Source of the DNA: an uncultured Granulosicoccaceae bacterium
GTDB lineage: Bacteria > Pseudomonadota > Gammaproteobacteria > Granulosicoccales > Granulosicoccaceae
Length of the DNA: 56,825 bases
Assembly: GCA_938003855.1 (NCBI GenBank)
Contig: CALKXD010000082.1
Span: forward strand, 1-56,825
Direction of reading: 5' to 3'
The notes below the pieces were generated by a model, which had not been told where the DNA came from, searched no databases, and worked only from the letters and a program-made list of their open reading frames with translations. Every line of letters begins with the position of its first letter. Position 1 is the first letter of the stretch. The position numbers and the translations under genes were made by a program. Below are positions 1 to 8,401 of the stretch, piece by piece.

Positions 1-110
1 ATCATATCCCGACAGATCTGGTGAATACTGTGGCACCGGCGTTGGTCGCCTACCAGGCACGTATAGAGCAGGAGCCTCAGGTGGTGGCGTACTACGATTC
101 CATCAAGTGA
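1..110 (+). CDS. Glutathione S-transferase, C-terminal end only (partial)
   Basis: Only the last 35 residues are present; the gene starts before the window. Reading from base 3 gives HIPTDLVNTVAPALV, then AYQARIEQEPQVVAYYDSIK and a TGA stop at 108-110. The pattern of a Pro- and Leu-containing helix followed by Y-x-x-R-I-x-x-x-P-x-V-x-x-Y-Y resembles the C-terminal helical domain of soluble glutathione S-transferases (a conserved region ending RI..EP.V..YY). These enzymes conjugate glutathione to electrophiles in the cytoplasm. The catalytic N-terminal thioredoxin-like domain lies outside the window, so the subclass cannot be told. The call rests on a short match. Confidence 0.6.
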   Translation, partial: HIPTDLVNTVAPALVAYQARIEQEPQVVAYYDSIK

Positions 111-466
111 GAGACTGTGACCGTGACCCTGTGCAACTGCGAGCATAAAAGCCGATAAATCTATCGTGTTGCAGGTGTTGAGCTAACACTTGTAACACTG
201 TGCGAGTACAATCTGCGGGGCTGCATTCAGAGCTACAGTGTTCAACGCCCGGGTGTTGGTAGTCCGGAAATCAGGGTGACTTGTGCGGCCTGCGGCTGGC
301 CAAATCGCGCTGAATTTGCCAGGGGCGTGATGCTATGCCGTGCTTCGTTGATGAGCCGATGGTCTGTATGTCTCAGTGTGTCCTTGGCACGCTTTGATGT
401 GCACCGGGCATCGCGCAATGCAAACGCGTAAGTCATTGGGTGTGGTGTGAGTATACCGTGTGATTA
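111..466. other. Intergenic, no gene seen
   Basis: About 355 bases between the glutathione S-transferase stop and the stop of the minus-strand anchor protein, so the flanking genes converge. Short open frames exist here on the minus strand but lack a ribosome binding site and recognisable sequence. I found no clear terminator with a T-run. Confidence 0.5.
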
Positions 467-1096
467 CTACATCTCTTTTATGGCACTGTAGTCGCCGCGC
501 ACTTTTACCGTAACGGTGACCGGCTCTTTGCCACGGTTGCGCCAGAACCAACCGTGGTTGCCGGTAAAGGCGGCTGTCAGTGAGCCTTCGTCGCCCGGCA
601 CACCACGGCCTTTTTTATAGCTGATCGACTGGCCGTCGTCGTCGGCTTTGCCGTCACCGTGCAGGTCGTAATTAACGACGCCTTTATCGGTCGACCATGA
701 GTATTCTGCTACTGCGCCTTTTAGCATAGCGAGTTTTATTTCTATGCCTTCCCCGCGGCTGAGAGTAATGGACATTTGATCGGTCCAGATATCGTCAGCG
801 TGTGCGGTTGCGACGAACAATCCAAGCAACTGACCGGCCATTGTGTTTACAGGGCTAACGATTTGTGGGGCCTGTGAGTGATCTTCGGCAGCTTCGTCGG
901 CCAGTTGCGTTTTGATCTCACCCATTTCGGACAGCCCCAGCACATTGCCGATGCCGGTCGGGTCTATGTTGTACTCGGCGGGTAGTACAATAGTAACAAG
1001 AATCAGAATGGCCGCCGCTATCGCCAGTAGTGTCGATTTAATCAGTCTGGCAGAACTCGGTAGTTGATGGTGTTCGGGCCTGTTTTCGTTGTACAT
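467..1096 (-). CDS. Membrane-anchored periplasmic protein partnered with HupE-like protein
   Basis: A 209-residue protein with one N-terminal membrane helix (about residues 18-40, STLLAIAAAILILVTIVLP) after a short polar cytoplasmic stretch, then an exported domain of about 165 residues. The C-terminal part is rich in Gly, Asp and aromatic residues, with a segment NHGWFWRN and a closing stretch VTVTVKVRGDY that suggests a beta-sandwich. It starts 16 bases after the HupE/UreJ-like gene and is surely cotranscribed with it. Such a single-helix protein next to a HupE-like gene recurs in proteobacteria, which suggests one membrane complex, but the job of the pair is not established. The function of this protein is not recognisable from its sequence. 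Confidence 0.65.
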   Translation of the reverse strand: MYNENRPEHHQLPSSARLIKSTLLAIAAAILILVTIVLPAEYNIDPTGIGNVLGLSEMGEIKTQLADEAAEDHSQAPQIVSPVNTMAGQLLGLFVATAHADDIWTDQMSITLSRGEGIEIKLAMLKGAVAEYSWSTDKGVVNYDLHGDGKADDDGQSISYKKGRGVPGDEGSLTAAFTGNHGWFWRNRGKEPVTVTVKVRGDYSAIKEM

Positions 1097-1112
1097 AGCT
1101 GGTTTGTCCGTG

Positions 1113-1805
1113 TCAGGAAATAAAATAACCGGTCATCTGATACCCAAAGAGGATAAAGCCCAATGTCATCACAACAACATTGACCTGATAGGCCTGCTGC
1201 CAGAAACCCGTAGATTTCCGCCATACGCCCATGGCAATCAGTATCGCACACAGTGCCAGTAACTGACCGAGTTCAACGCCGATATTAAAAGCCAGTAAAT
1301 TAGCCACAAGGCCATCAGGTGCGATATCGTAGTCGATAATCTTAGACGATAACCCGAAACCGTGGCATAGACCGAATGCCAGCGTTGCCAGTCGGGTGTC
1401 AGGTTGTACGCCAAACCACCGCTTGAAAGCCCCCAGGTTGTCGAGCGATTTGTAGACCACGGAAAGGCCGATGATCGCATCAATCAGATAGCTGTTGATG
1501 CCGATACTAAAATACACACCAAGCAGCATTGTGACGGAGTGGCCGATCGCAAACAATGACACATAAAGCGCGATATCCTTCAGGCGATAAAGGAAGAAAA
1601 CCACCCCGAACAAAAACAGGATATGATCGTAGCCTGTGACCATATGCTTGGCCCCCAGGTACATAAACGGGATCAGGTGCTGGCCGGTGATTTCCTGTAT
1701 GTAGCCTTTATCGCCACTGGTGACAGCATGTGCCAGAAGTTGCTGTGCAGGTGTAATCAACAGCAGTAACAGCAGTAATAATCGAAGTGCCGGGTTGTTG
1801 CTCAT
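1113..1805 (-). CDS. HupE/UreJ-like integral membrane protein
   Basis: A 230-residue protein with an N-terminal signal-like helix (LLLLLLLLITPAQQLLAHA) and about six further membrane helices. It carries the conserved His-containing helices of the HupE/UreJ family: GYDHILFLFG, AIGHSVTMLLG and LCHGFGLSS. Characterised family members transport nickel or cobalt next to hydrogenase or urease genes, but many homologues sit in neither context, as here. No hydrogenase or urease gene is present in the window. It lies 89 bases after the upstream PPOX gene on the same strand and 16 bases before the anchor protein. Metal uptake is a reasonable inference; the metal is unknown. Confidence 0.8.
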   Translation of the reverse strand: MSNNPALRLLLLLLLLITPAQQLLAHAVTSGDKGYIQEITGQHLIPFMYLGAKHMVTGYDHILFLFGVVFFLYRLKDIALYVSLFAIGHSVTMLLGVYFSIGINSYLIDAIIGLSVVYKSLDNLGAFKRWFGVQPDTRLATLAFGLCHGFGLSSKIIDYDIAPDGLVANLLAFNIGVELGQLLALCAILIAMGVWRKSTGFWQQAYQVNVVVMTLGFILFGYQMTGYFIS

Positions 1806-1894
1806 TTCGTGATTAACGTCATCTATTGCTCCGGTATCCTGCAGCGGCTGAGTCGCTATGCTCTGTTGAATTTGACGAATGCCCCCTGCCGTGG

Positions 1895-2833
1895 CTACGG
1901 CGATAGATAGGGAGAGTATTCTGTTTCTTGTGACTGATAAGGAAAGCTGCCGGTGCTGCGGGTAACCGCGGTGATTGAAATTTTAAGTCTTCTTCCCATG
2001 TCTGGTGGTGTTAGTTCGTTGTCTTCAATGGTGAGAATCTCAGCCTGACCCTGCAGGTTCAGCAATGTGGCGGTGACGTAGTCGATCACCTGTATGCCGA
2101 CACGTGGCTCATGCGTTATGTTCCCCAGTGTATTAAAAAAGTTGTTGCCTTTGTAGTCGGGTATCAGAATGGTAGTGTTGTTGAGGATACTGACAAATCC
2201 GGGCAGACCGCCACGGTGGTTGATGTCAACACCAAAACGAGGATCCTCACTTAACGCGGCAGCTCGTGAGGCGATATACAGGGTGTCTGCGCGTTTTAGC
2301 AATTCGCTATCGGTCTGATCCAGTGAGCTATGCACGCTCACAACGGACGGTGTTGCTTCTGTTGTCTGATGCGGGGTTCGTTTTTGAATGTACTTGGGGC
2401 AGTTGCCATAGCTCTGATCCACCGCCACGTGCAGCTGATTGTCGGCATTGCGTTTCACTGTGCCGTTTAGACGGTTGCGTCGGCGGCTTGCAGTGTCCAG
2501 GCCGACGATGCTCACTTTTGATCCTGGTGACAGTTGCAAGTCTGCCGGTTCACCGGGCGGTGGCGTTGATAGAATGCAGAGTGTTTTGTTGTCCGGTGTC
2601 TGCATGAAACCTGGCTTACCTGTGCGCACCGTGGCCCAGGGGTGTCCCTCGCCGTCGACAGCGGCCAGATGTACCCACGGCAGTTGCGTAAAAAACTCCC
2701 TATGCTGGTCGGGCATGTGATCTCTTATCATATGCCTGCCTAAGTCAGCCAGGCGATCGTCAATTCCCAGTGATTTGTGCAGGCTGACTTCGCCTTCATG
2801 AAACACGGGTGGCAACAGGCGGTTGTCTGTCAT
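1895..2833 (-). CDS. Pyridoxamine 5'-phosphate oxidase-like (PPOX) flavoprotein
   Basis: A 312-residue cytoplasmic protein with two split-barrel halves. The first (about residues 40-120) has the typical strand pattern PWVHLAAVDGEGHPWATVRTG, and the second (about 195-265) has GGLPGFVSILNNTTILIPDYKGNNFFNTLGNI, the flavin-binding pattern of FMN-dependent PPOX proteins. Related proteins are often fused to a ferredoxin-reductase domain; this one stops before such a domain. The substrate is unknown and PPOX-fold proteins also include heme-binding and F420-dependent enzymes. It is first in a probable minus-strand unit with the HupE-like protein and its anchor, though the 89-base gap leaves room for a separate promoter. 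Confidence 0.75.
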   Translation of the reverse strand: MTDNRLLPPVFHEGEVSLHKSLGIDDRLADLGRHMIRDHMPDQHREFFTQLPWVHLAAVDGEGHPWATVRTGKPGFMQTPDNKTLCILSTPPPGEPADLQLSPGSKVSIVGLDTASRRRNRLNGTVKRNADNQLHVAVDQSYGNCPKYIQKRTPHQTTEATPSVVSVHSSLDQTDSELLKRADTLYIASRAAALSEDPRFGVDINHRGGLPGFVSILNNTTILIPDYKGNNFFNTLGNITHEPRVGIQVIDYVTATLLNLQGQAEILTIEDNELTPPDMGRRLKISITAVTRSTGSFPYQSQETEYSPYLSP

Positions 2834-3268
2834 TAACTTAGTTCCTTGTGAGTTCGTCCGTTGCGGACACGCGGTTAAATAAAGACTGTCTGCAGACTGT
2901 ATGCGCGCTCACAGACGTCACGATGCAGATTCGGTGTGCGCTTGAAAAGGCCGCGAGGTGCTGATTTTTTTGATCGAAGTGGCCATATCCCGCTGCGTTG
3001 GCTGCACAGTGTGGTTGTCTGTAGTGCCGGGGTCTCAGGACGGTGATTGCTGTATGCATTGTGTAGTTGCCAGTACAGGCCCCAAGCCAACAGCCTGTCA
3101 TTGGTGCGGTAGCATGGCTGTTATTAAAGCTGACTCATCTGCATTGTCTGCTGGCTGTGATCGACAAGTGGCGGCGGGCTCATGGTTGCCCGCCACGGTA
3201 GCAATTGCGCAATAGCCCGGTGAGTTGCCATCATGAAAATCAGATGGCAGGATTTCCGGTCTGCAGAG
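2834..3268. other. Intergenic, no gene seen; one GC-rich hairpin
   Basis: About 435 bases between two minus-strand genes, so it holds the 3' end of the ADP-ribosylglycohydrolase transcript and the promoter of the PPOX gene. A perfect 7-bp stem (GGCGGGC at 3173-3179, GCCCGCC at 3188-3194, 8-base loop) could end the upstream minus-strand transcript, but no T-run follows. The short frames here look random. Confidence 0.45.
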
Positions 3269-4162
3269 CTAGCGGTAGGTTATTGGCACCCTGCCACCTT
3301 CCAGTTTCGAGATCATCGTTTGTGGTACACCAAATACTAATCCCGCCAGTGCGCCAAGGACCATTGACCGGCCACAGGTATCACCGCCACAGCGAATGTT
3401 GTCGCGGATCGTGGTTTCAAAGTCGGTGGCAAACTTCAACAAATGCCAGGTAACCGGCAGCGCAGATTCCACGTAGCAGGCCAATCCGAAGCGTGTAGCA
3501 GTATCCAGTGGCTGATAGGTAGTGATGGCTGACGCCTCCTGCAGCAACTCGCCAATCTGGCCATCGGTGTTATCTGCCGATTGCTGCAGTGCGTCAACAA
3601 GGCTGGCCCCGCCGCTTATCAATTGCATGCAGCGATAAACAGCATCGGCACCGGTAACCACGTTGTCGTTTGTCGAGATTACTTTGACTGCAGGTTCCAC
3701 GGCTTGCAGCGGCTGGTCTTCTGAAAACAACCCGGCCAAACTGCAGAAGGCAGGCATCTGATTGTCATCCATTCCGGTTGGGTCGCTGATGTCGTCACCG
3801 TCAGTAATGATTTTAGCCACCAGCGCCTTGGTCGGTTTGTCGGCGTATCCGACATAGCTTCCGCAAGGGCCAAATGTCTCGAAGAAGGACTTGCGGTGGG
3901 TCTGTGCTGAGTAGTTGCCGTCGGCGATTAGTTGCGCGGCGATGCGGGCCGACTCGCCATAGTGGGACAGTTGTCCGGCGTGTCTGCCGCCATGTACAAA
4001 AGAGCCGCGTTTATTGTTGTAAGCGTTTGCATCGGGCTGTCTGAACAGGAGATCGCCGGACTGCTCCAGTAGTTGTATTTGCTCTTGATCGTAAAGCCAG
4101 TGCAGCCCCATAGCAGCGGCATCCGCTACCAGGACGCCGGCAATTGCCTGTTTTTTATCCAA
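3269..4162 (-). CDS. ADP-ribosylglycohydrolase-family protein
   Basis: A 297-residue protein of the ADP-ribosylglycohydrolase fold, whose members hydrolyse ADP-ribose bonds on proteins or small molecules with two Mg ions. The N-terminal AIAGVLVADAAAMGLHWLYD matches the G-x-x-x-G-D-A-x-G start of the family, and GGDTCGRSMVLGALAG (259-274) matches the C-terminal metal-binding segment. The usual pattern there is GGDTDT; here the second Asp is replaced, giving GGDTCGR, as in J1-crystallin-like members, so a canonical hydrolase cannot be assumed. A TTG start is chosen because AAGGAG sits 8 bases upstream; no suitable ATG is near. It follows the L31 gene by 28 bases and is probably cotranscribed. 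Confidence 0.75.
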   Translation of the reverse strand: MDKKQAIAGVLVADAAAMGLHWLYDQEQIQLLEQSGDLLFRQPDANAYNNKRGSFVHGGRHAGQLSHYGESARIAAQLIADGNYSAQTHRKSFFETFGPCGSYVGYADKPTKALVAKIITDGDDISDPTGMDDNQMPAFCSLAGLFSEDQPLQAVEPAVKVISTNDNVVTGADAVYRCMQLISGGASLVDALQQSADNTDGQIGELLQEASAITTYQPLDTATRFGLACYVESALPVTWHLLKFATDFETTIRDNIRCGGDTCGRSMVLGALAGLVFGVPQTMISKLEGGRVPITYR

Positions 4163-4190
4163 TGTTATTACTCCTTATATAGGGTGAAGA

Positions 4191-4394
4191 TCAGGGCTTG
4201 CTGCCAGTATAACGTTCTCTGAATTTGTCAACCTGTCCCGAGTTTGTCAGTGTGCGCTGCTCTCCGGTATAGGCCGGGTGGCAGTTCGAGCACACCTCAA
4301 CGCGAATATCGCCGTTGTGGGTTGAGCCGGTGTCGAAGTTGTTGCCGCAGTTGCTGCAGCTGACGTTAACCTGTTGGTAAGCGGGCGTGGTCAT
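4191..4394 (-). CDS. rpmE: 50S ribosomal protein L31, zinc-binding form
   Basis: A 67-residue protein with the L31 core: the cysteine pairs C13-x2-C16 and C35-x2-C38 (CSNCG and VCSNCHPAYTG), and the C-terminal VDKFRERY. All four cysteines are present, so this is the zinc-containing (C+) form. AGGAGA lies 8 bases before the ATG. The N-terminus differs from the usual MKxxIHPxY start: it reads MTTPAYQQVNVSC, so the typical His after Ile is missing. It heads a two-gene unit with the ADP-ribosylglycohydrolase-like gene, an uncommon place for L31. A second L31 copy elsewhere is possible. Confidence 0.85.
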   Translation of the reverse strand: MTTPAYQQVNVSCSNCGNNFDTGSTHNGDIRVEVCSNCHPAYTGEQRTLTNSGQVDKFRERYTGSKP

Positions 4395-4461
4395 GTTGTG
4401 CTTCTCCTGGGTTGATTATTTGCGTTGTACAAGGGCGATGTTGCGAGATCAATTGCCGTGA

Positions 4462-4506
4462 TTGACAGTGCCCTTGCTGAATTCGTCTACCTATCGTATG
4501 GTAGGT
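4462..4506. promoter_or_regulatory. Putative promoter with TetR-like operator palindrome
   Basis: In the divergent gap between rpmE (minus) and the second PPOX gene (plus), a TTGACA hexamer at 4462-4467 is followed by an imperfect 18-bp inverted repeat, ACCTATCGTATGGTAGGT (4489-4506), in which 14 of 18 positions are symmetric. Its arms (ACCTA/TAGGT) resemble operators of TetR-family repressors. No TetR gene is in the window. A related half-site (ACCTACCGATAG) lies at about 16413-16424. Confidence 0.35.
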
Positions 4507-4663
4507 GAAATGAAATTCAAGGCTTGCCGTTGCATTCTCGTAGAACGGTGTTTTACGGACAGGCTGACAGGTAGTTCCTGCTGCATACCAGCGGGGAATT
4601 CACAGACCCGCAGGGTCGGCAAAACGCTCGACGCCGATTGACGGGCAAACTTAAAGGAAAAAG

Positions 4664-5305
4664 ATGACTGCTATTGAGGTTCGAGAAGAGTATCTGATCA
4701 AGAGCGAGGAGGCGCTCAGGCAGCAATTTGGTGAGACCACCGATAGTATCTGGGAAAAAGCCACCGCAACCCTGAGTGATCCGATGGTTGAGTTCATCGG
4801 AAAGTCGCCGTTTTGCTGTATCTCATCTTCTGATAGTGCCGGGCGCTCTGATCTTTCTCCACGGGGCGATGCGCCCGGTTTTATTGAGGTCGCTGATCGT
4901 AAAACCCTGTTGATTCCCGATCGACCCGGCAACCGGCGCTATGACACGATTCGAAATATCTTTGAAACCGGTCAGATGTCGCTGTTGTTCATTATCCCGG
5001 GTGTACCGATAACGTTGCGGGTTAACGGACGGGCAGAGGTTACCCGTGATCCGGCCATACTTGAACGTTTTCCAGTCAGGGGCAAGCTGCCTGCCATGGT
5101 AGTTATTGTGACGGTACAGGAAGCCTACGGGCACTGTGCCAAGGCGATTCTACGCGGTAAAATCTGGCAGGAAGACTTCAAACTGTCCTCCGCCGATGTG
5201 CCAAGCCTGGCTGATCTGATGTCTCATCACCTTGCTGTAAACAGCGAGGTATACACCGATCTCGAGGATGTGATCTCGCGCGACATCAGAGACGACATGT
5301 ACTGA
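4664..5305 (+). CDS. PPOX-class FMN-binding protein, MSMEG_1061-like
   Basis: A 213-residue single-domain split-barrel flavoprotein of the PPOX group. The segment FCCISSSDSAGRSDLSPRGD followed by LLIPDRPGNRRYDTIRNI is the characteristic flavin-binding layout of the MSMEG_1061/DR2398-type subfamily (S-P-R-G-D, then D-R-x-G-N-x-R-x-D). The C-terminal EAYGHCAKAILRGKIWQ segment is also typical. The natural substrates of this group are unknown. AAAGGAAAA lies just before the ATG. An inverted repeat about 160 bases upstream could be its operator. It is monocistronic: the next gene starts 193 bases later. Confidence 0.82.
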   Translation: MTAIEVREEYLIKSEEALRQQFGETTDSIWEKATATLSDPMVEFIGKSPFCCISSSDSAGRSDLSPRGDAPGFIEVADRKTLLIPDRPGNRRYDTIRNIFETGQMSLLFIIPGVPITLRVNGRAEVTRDPAILERFPVRGKLPAMVVIVTVQEAYGHCAKAILRGKIWQEDFKLSSADVPSLADLMSHHLAVNSEVYTDLEDVISRDIRDDMY

Positions 5306-5498
5306 TACACCGACCAGGCCCTTCGCTGCAGCGCTGGTCATTTCCGTCGCGGGAAATAATTCCGGCACAGTGTGTCCCGTGCCGCTTGTGTCAAATCGGT
5401 GCGCGGCTGGCTGCCGGAAAAAATTAGTGGTTGCGTAGCCTGCGCTCAAGTGTTTTAGTTATCGCCCGAGGCATCCGTTCCACCAGGGAGATAATTCG

Positions 5499-6770
5499 TT
5501 GAAAATAGAAACTAAAGCTGTCCATTCAGGCTACAAACCGGACCCGACAACCAACGCGGTGGCGGTGCCGATCTATCAAACCACAGCGTTTGCGTTTGAC
5601 GATACCCAGCACGGCGCGGATTTGTTTGACCTGAAAGTGCTTGGCAACATCTACTCGCGGATAATGAACCCGACCAATGATGTGCTGGAACAGCGAATTG
5701 CCGATATGGAAGGGGGTGCTGCCGCACTGGCACTGGCCTCAGGTCAGGCGGCGACCACCAATGCGATCCTCACCATAGCCGAGGCCGGCGATAACATCGT
5801 CAGTACCTCTACACTTTATGGTGGCACCTATAATCTGCTGGCACACACGCTGCCGCAACTCGGTATTTCGACCCGTTTCATTGATCCTGAAAATCCGCAG
5901 GAACTACACACCCAAATTGACGCGAAAACGAAAGCGGTGTTTTGCGAATCTATAGGGAACCCGGCCGGCAACGTTGTAGACCTGCAAGCCATGGCTGATA
6001 TTGCTCATTCGCATGGCGTGCCGCTTATCGTAGACAATACCGTGGCATCCCCGTACCTGTGCCGGCCATTTGAATTTGGCGCTGATATCGTTGTGCATTC
6101 ACTGACAAAATACATTGCCGGTCATGGCACTATTGTCGGTGGGATGATTGTTGATTCTAACAATTTTGACTGGGTTGCAAACAAAGACCGGTTCCGCAGG
6201 CTGAATGAGCCGGATGTCTCTTATCATGGTGTTGTCTATACAGAAACCGGGTTGCCGCCTTATATACTCAGAGCGCGTGTGGTGCCGCTTCGGAATATGG
6301 GGGCAGCGCTGGCACCGATGACTGCATTTATGACAATGCAGGGGCTGGAGACTCTGCCGCTTCGGATGGATCGCATCTGTGAAAATACCCTCGCTGTGGC
6401 CGAGCATCTGCAGCAGGATTCACGTGTCTCCTGGGTTCGCTATGCAGGAATGCCGTCCAGTCCGTACCATGCGCTTGCTCAAAAATACACCAGTGGCAAA
6501 GCATCTGGTGTGATGAGTTTTGGTATCAAGGGCGGCGTGCCTGAGGCGACTAAATTCATCGATGCGTTACAACTGATCACGCGCCTGGTTAATATTGGTG
6601 ATGCCAAATCACTGGCCTGTCATCCCGCTTCAACCACCCACCGGCAGTTGTCACCGGAGGAGCTTGCCAGTTCCGGCGTAACCGAGGACCTGATTCGTTT
6701 GTCGATCGGCATAGAGCACAGTGACGATATCATTGCAGATATCGATCAGGCGCTTGCTGCAACGGCCTGA
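5499..6770 (+). CDS. metY: O-acetylhomoserine sulfhydrylase (aminocarboxypropyltransferase)
   Basis: A 423-residue PLP enzyme of the Cys/Met metabolism family. It makes homocysteine (or methionine) from O-acetylhomoserine plus sulfide (or methanethiol) in the cytoplasm. Visible marks are the N-terminal ETKAVHSGYKPDPTTNAVAVPIYQT start, the YSRIMNPTND substrate-phosphate segment, and the PLP-binding lysine K204 in VVHSLTKYIAGHG. The Ile-Ala-Gly-His-Gly continuation and the long insert after it are typical of the MetY rather than the MetB/MetZ branch. The length is usual. The start is TTG, with GGGAG 8 bases upstream, and agrees with the family's N-terminus. No SAM riboswitch is recognisable in the 193-base leader. 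Confidence 0.92.
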   Translation: MKIETKAVHSGYKPDPTTNAVAVPIYQTTAFAFDDTQHGADLFDLKVLGNIYSRIMNPTNDVLEQRIADMEGGAAALALASGQAATTNAILTIAEAGDNIVSTSTLYGGTYNLLAHTLPQLGISTRFIDPENPQELHTQIDAKTKAVFCESIGNPAGNVVDLQAMADIAHSHGVPLIVDNTVASPYLCRPFEFGADIVVHSLTKYIAGHGTIVGGMIVDSNNFDWVANKDRFRRLNEPDVSYHGVVYTETGLPPYILRARVVPLRNMGAALAPMTAFMTMQGLETLPLRMDRICENTLAVAEHLQQDSRVSWVRYAGMPSSPYHALAQKYTSGKASGVMSFGIKGGVPEATKFIDALQLITRLVNIGDAKSLACHPASTTHRQLSPEELASSGVTEDLIRLSIGIEHSDDIIADIDQALAATA

Positions 6771-6873
6771 CGACGCCCTGCGGGGAATAACCACGGACGA
6801 CGGTGTGGTGCCAGAATAGCGTGGGCTGCACCGCCCGTCCGATCATTTAAGAAGGCGATTTTTTCAGAACGCT

Positions 6874-7512
6874 TCAAGGGGCTGTTTCCGCTAAAAGCTC
6901 CTGCACCGTCAGTTGCCGGCAATAGCCACTGATTGTTTTCAGCGAGTGGTCGTGACGTGCCTGTGAGTAGGTAAGGCAGGCGTCAGTTGCCTGCGTCACC
7001 AGATAACCCAGATCACAGGCATCCCGAATAGCGCTTTCGACACACTGATCAGTGATCAGGCCGCTGATCACCAACTGCCGCACACCGAGGTTTCGGAGCA
7101 GATAATCTATGTGTGTCGAAATAAATACCGATGAAGATGTTTTAGGTAGCCATATTTCATCGTCGGCAGGCTTTAGCTGATCGATCACTTTTCCGTCCCA
7201 GGAGTTTTTGGGCACATGAAAGCCGGTGATTTTATAGTCAAGGCTTCGGTCGCGCCCGTCGAGTGTGAGGCTTTCTATGGTGGTGTGGATGACTTCAATT
7301 CCGGCCTGGCGAAAGCCCTGTAGCAATCGCTGCATGTTCGGGATAACCCGACTTTCCAGTTCGGAGAAATACCAGCCGTAACGCTGCTCGAAATCACTGC
7401 TGTCAAGGTTTTTAAATTCTGCTCCGTTGCGGTGTGCGCTGAAGTTCTGTACATCTATAAACAGCAGCGCGGTTTGCTCTGCCTGAAGCGGGACTTCGCG
7501 AGTGAGTGACAT
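6874..7512 (-). CDS. Isochorismatase-like cysteine hydrolase
   Basis: A 212-residue protein with the catalytic triad of the isochorismatase-like hydrolases: D20 in LLFIDVQN, K124 in WLPKTSSSVF and C157 in GLITDQCVESA. The family hydrolyses amides such as nicotinamide, N-carbamoylsarcosine, ureidoacrylate and biuret, or the isochorismate vinyl ether. The specificity cannot be read from the sequence. AGGAG lies 10 bases before the ATG. It follows the N-formylglutamate amidohydrolase by 42 bases on the same strand. With that gene and the formamidase and glutamine-synthetase-like genes nearby, an amidase role in use of a nitrogen compound is the likely reading. Confidence 0.82.
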   Translation of the reverse strand: MSLTREVPLQAEQTALLFIDVQNFSAHRNGAEFKNLDSSDFEQRYGWYFSELESRVIPNMQRLLQGFRQAGIEVIHTTIESLTLDGRDRSLDYKITGFHVPKNSWDGKVIDQLKPADDEIWLPKTSSSVFISTHIDYLLRNLGVRQLVISGLITDQCVESAIRDACDLGYLVTQATDACLTYSQARHDHSLKTISGYCRQLTVQELLAETAP

Positions 7513-7554
7513 GAACGTTGCGCTCCTGAGGTGGCGGTTTGTGTATTGCGGTGG

Positions 7555-8310
7555 CTAATCGGTGAGGTTGCTGCTAATGGCGTGGCGGATAAGATCGGCG
7601 ACAATAGCGGCCCATTTTTTCTGCCCTTCAGTATCGCTAATAAGGTCGTTACGTATTTCGATCAGGCAGTTCTGGACGCGATTTCTCTCGGCGTGCTGCG
7701 GGATAAACCAATCTGATTCATCATCGATTTGATAGGGTTCATTTAACCCGGTGTTGACTTGCGGGTAGTGCCTTGCTGCATAGGCTGCCATGGCGTTTGA
7801 TGTGTCGTTATCGTGGCGGAATAACAAGCCAAGCTCCCACGGTCGGTGTTTGCCATCAAGTTCCGGTGTGAAGCTATGAATGGAAAATGCCCAGTTTGTT
7901 TCGGTGTTTTGGAAGTGCGCTGTCAGCGCGTTATCGAGAGGGTTGAAAATCTCTGCAATCCGACGCTCGCGATCTTCCGGTGTGAGGTTCCGGTTGCCGG
8001 GAATCGTGGTTCCATGGCTGACCGTGGGTATTGAGTCGGGTGCCGGGGGCGGACGGTTACAGTCGATAAGCAGGCGGCTGTATCGTTGGATGATCAGTGT
8101 TACATCAAGCGCGCTGGCAATTCGACGTGCCGTCGCTTCAGCGCCGATGTCGTAGGCGATATGAGTTTTAAGTACTTCGGCAGGCAGGCCAAGATTGTTC
8201 AGCGATTGCGGAATTGTGTTACCGGCATGTTCACAAAGCAGCAGTCCCGCCACGTTGCCACTGGAGCAGATGCACTCGACCGCTGGTGGGTCTGCGTCAG
8301 TGACAAGCAT
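7555..8310 (-). CDS. N-formylglutamate amidohydrolase family protein
   Basis: A 251-residue protein of the N-formylglutamate amidohydrolase fold, which removes the formyl group from N-formylglutamate (the last step of one histidine degradation route) or acts on similar N-acyl amino acids. Visible signatures are LLLCEHAGNTIP, HIAYDIGAEA, YSRLLIDCNRPPPAPDSIP and IHSFTPELDGKHRPWELGLL; the metal-binding Glu/His residues of the zinc hydrolase lie in these. No other hut gene is in the window. The ATG at 8310 is used; a TTG six bases upstream is possible, and neither has a strong ribosome site. It starts divergently from the RpiR regulator, sharing about 170 bases. Confidence 0.85.
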   Translation of the reverse strand: MLVTDADPPAVECICSSGNVAGLLLCEHAGNTIPQSLNNLGLPAEVLKTHIAYDIGAEATARRIASALDVTLIIQRYSRLLIDCNRPPPAPDSIPTVSHGTTIPGNRNLTPEDRERRIAEIFNPLDNALTAHFQNTETNWAFSIHSFTPELDGKHRPWELGLLFRHDNDTSNAMAAYAARHYPQVNTGLNEPYQIDDESDWFIPQHAERNRVQNCLIEIRNDLISDTEGQKKWAAIVADLIRHAISSNLTD

Positions 8311-8401
8311 GATCAAGCGTTAAAAAGTGATTACGGCAAGATAGCCTCATGCAAAACACCTCCAGTATGACTGCGACATAAATCAGTTTGCGGGTGATAA
8401 A

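Noticed and set aside
2266-2720. Plus-strand frames of 93 and 113 residues across the PPOX gene
   Set aside because: They are antisense shadows of a clearly conserved minus-strand gene.
3173-3194. GC-rich hairpin as a true Rho-independent terminator
   Set aside because: The stem is perfect but no T-run follows on either strand, so it is noted only as a hairpin.
5306-5498. Possible SAM riboswitch before metY
   Set aside because: No SAM-I, SAM-II or SAM/SAH core can be read in the leader; metY genes often lack one.
6233-6244. TTGTCTATACAG, an exact match to the GTMTAKAC core of HutC-type operators, inside metY
   Set aside because: It lies in the middle of a coding sequence far from the regulator, and a few such matches are expected by chance in a window of this size.
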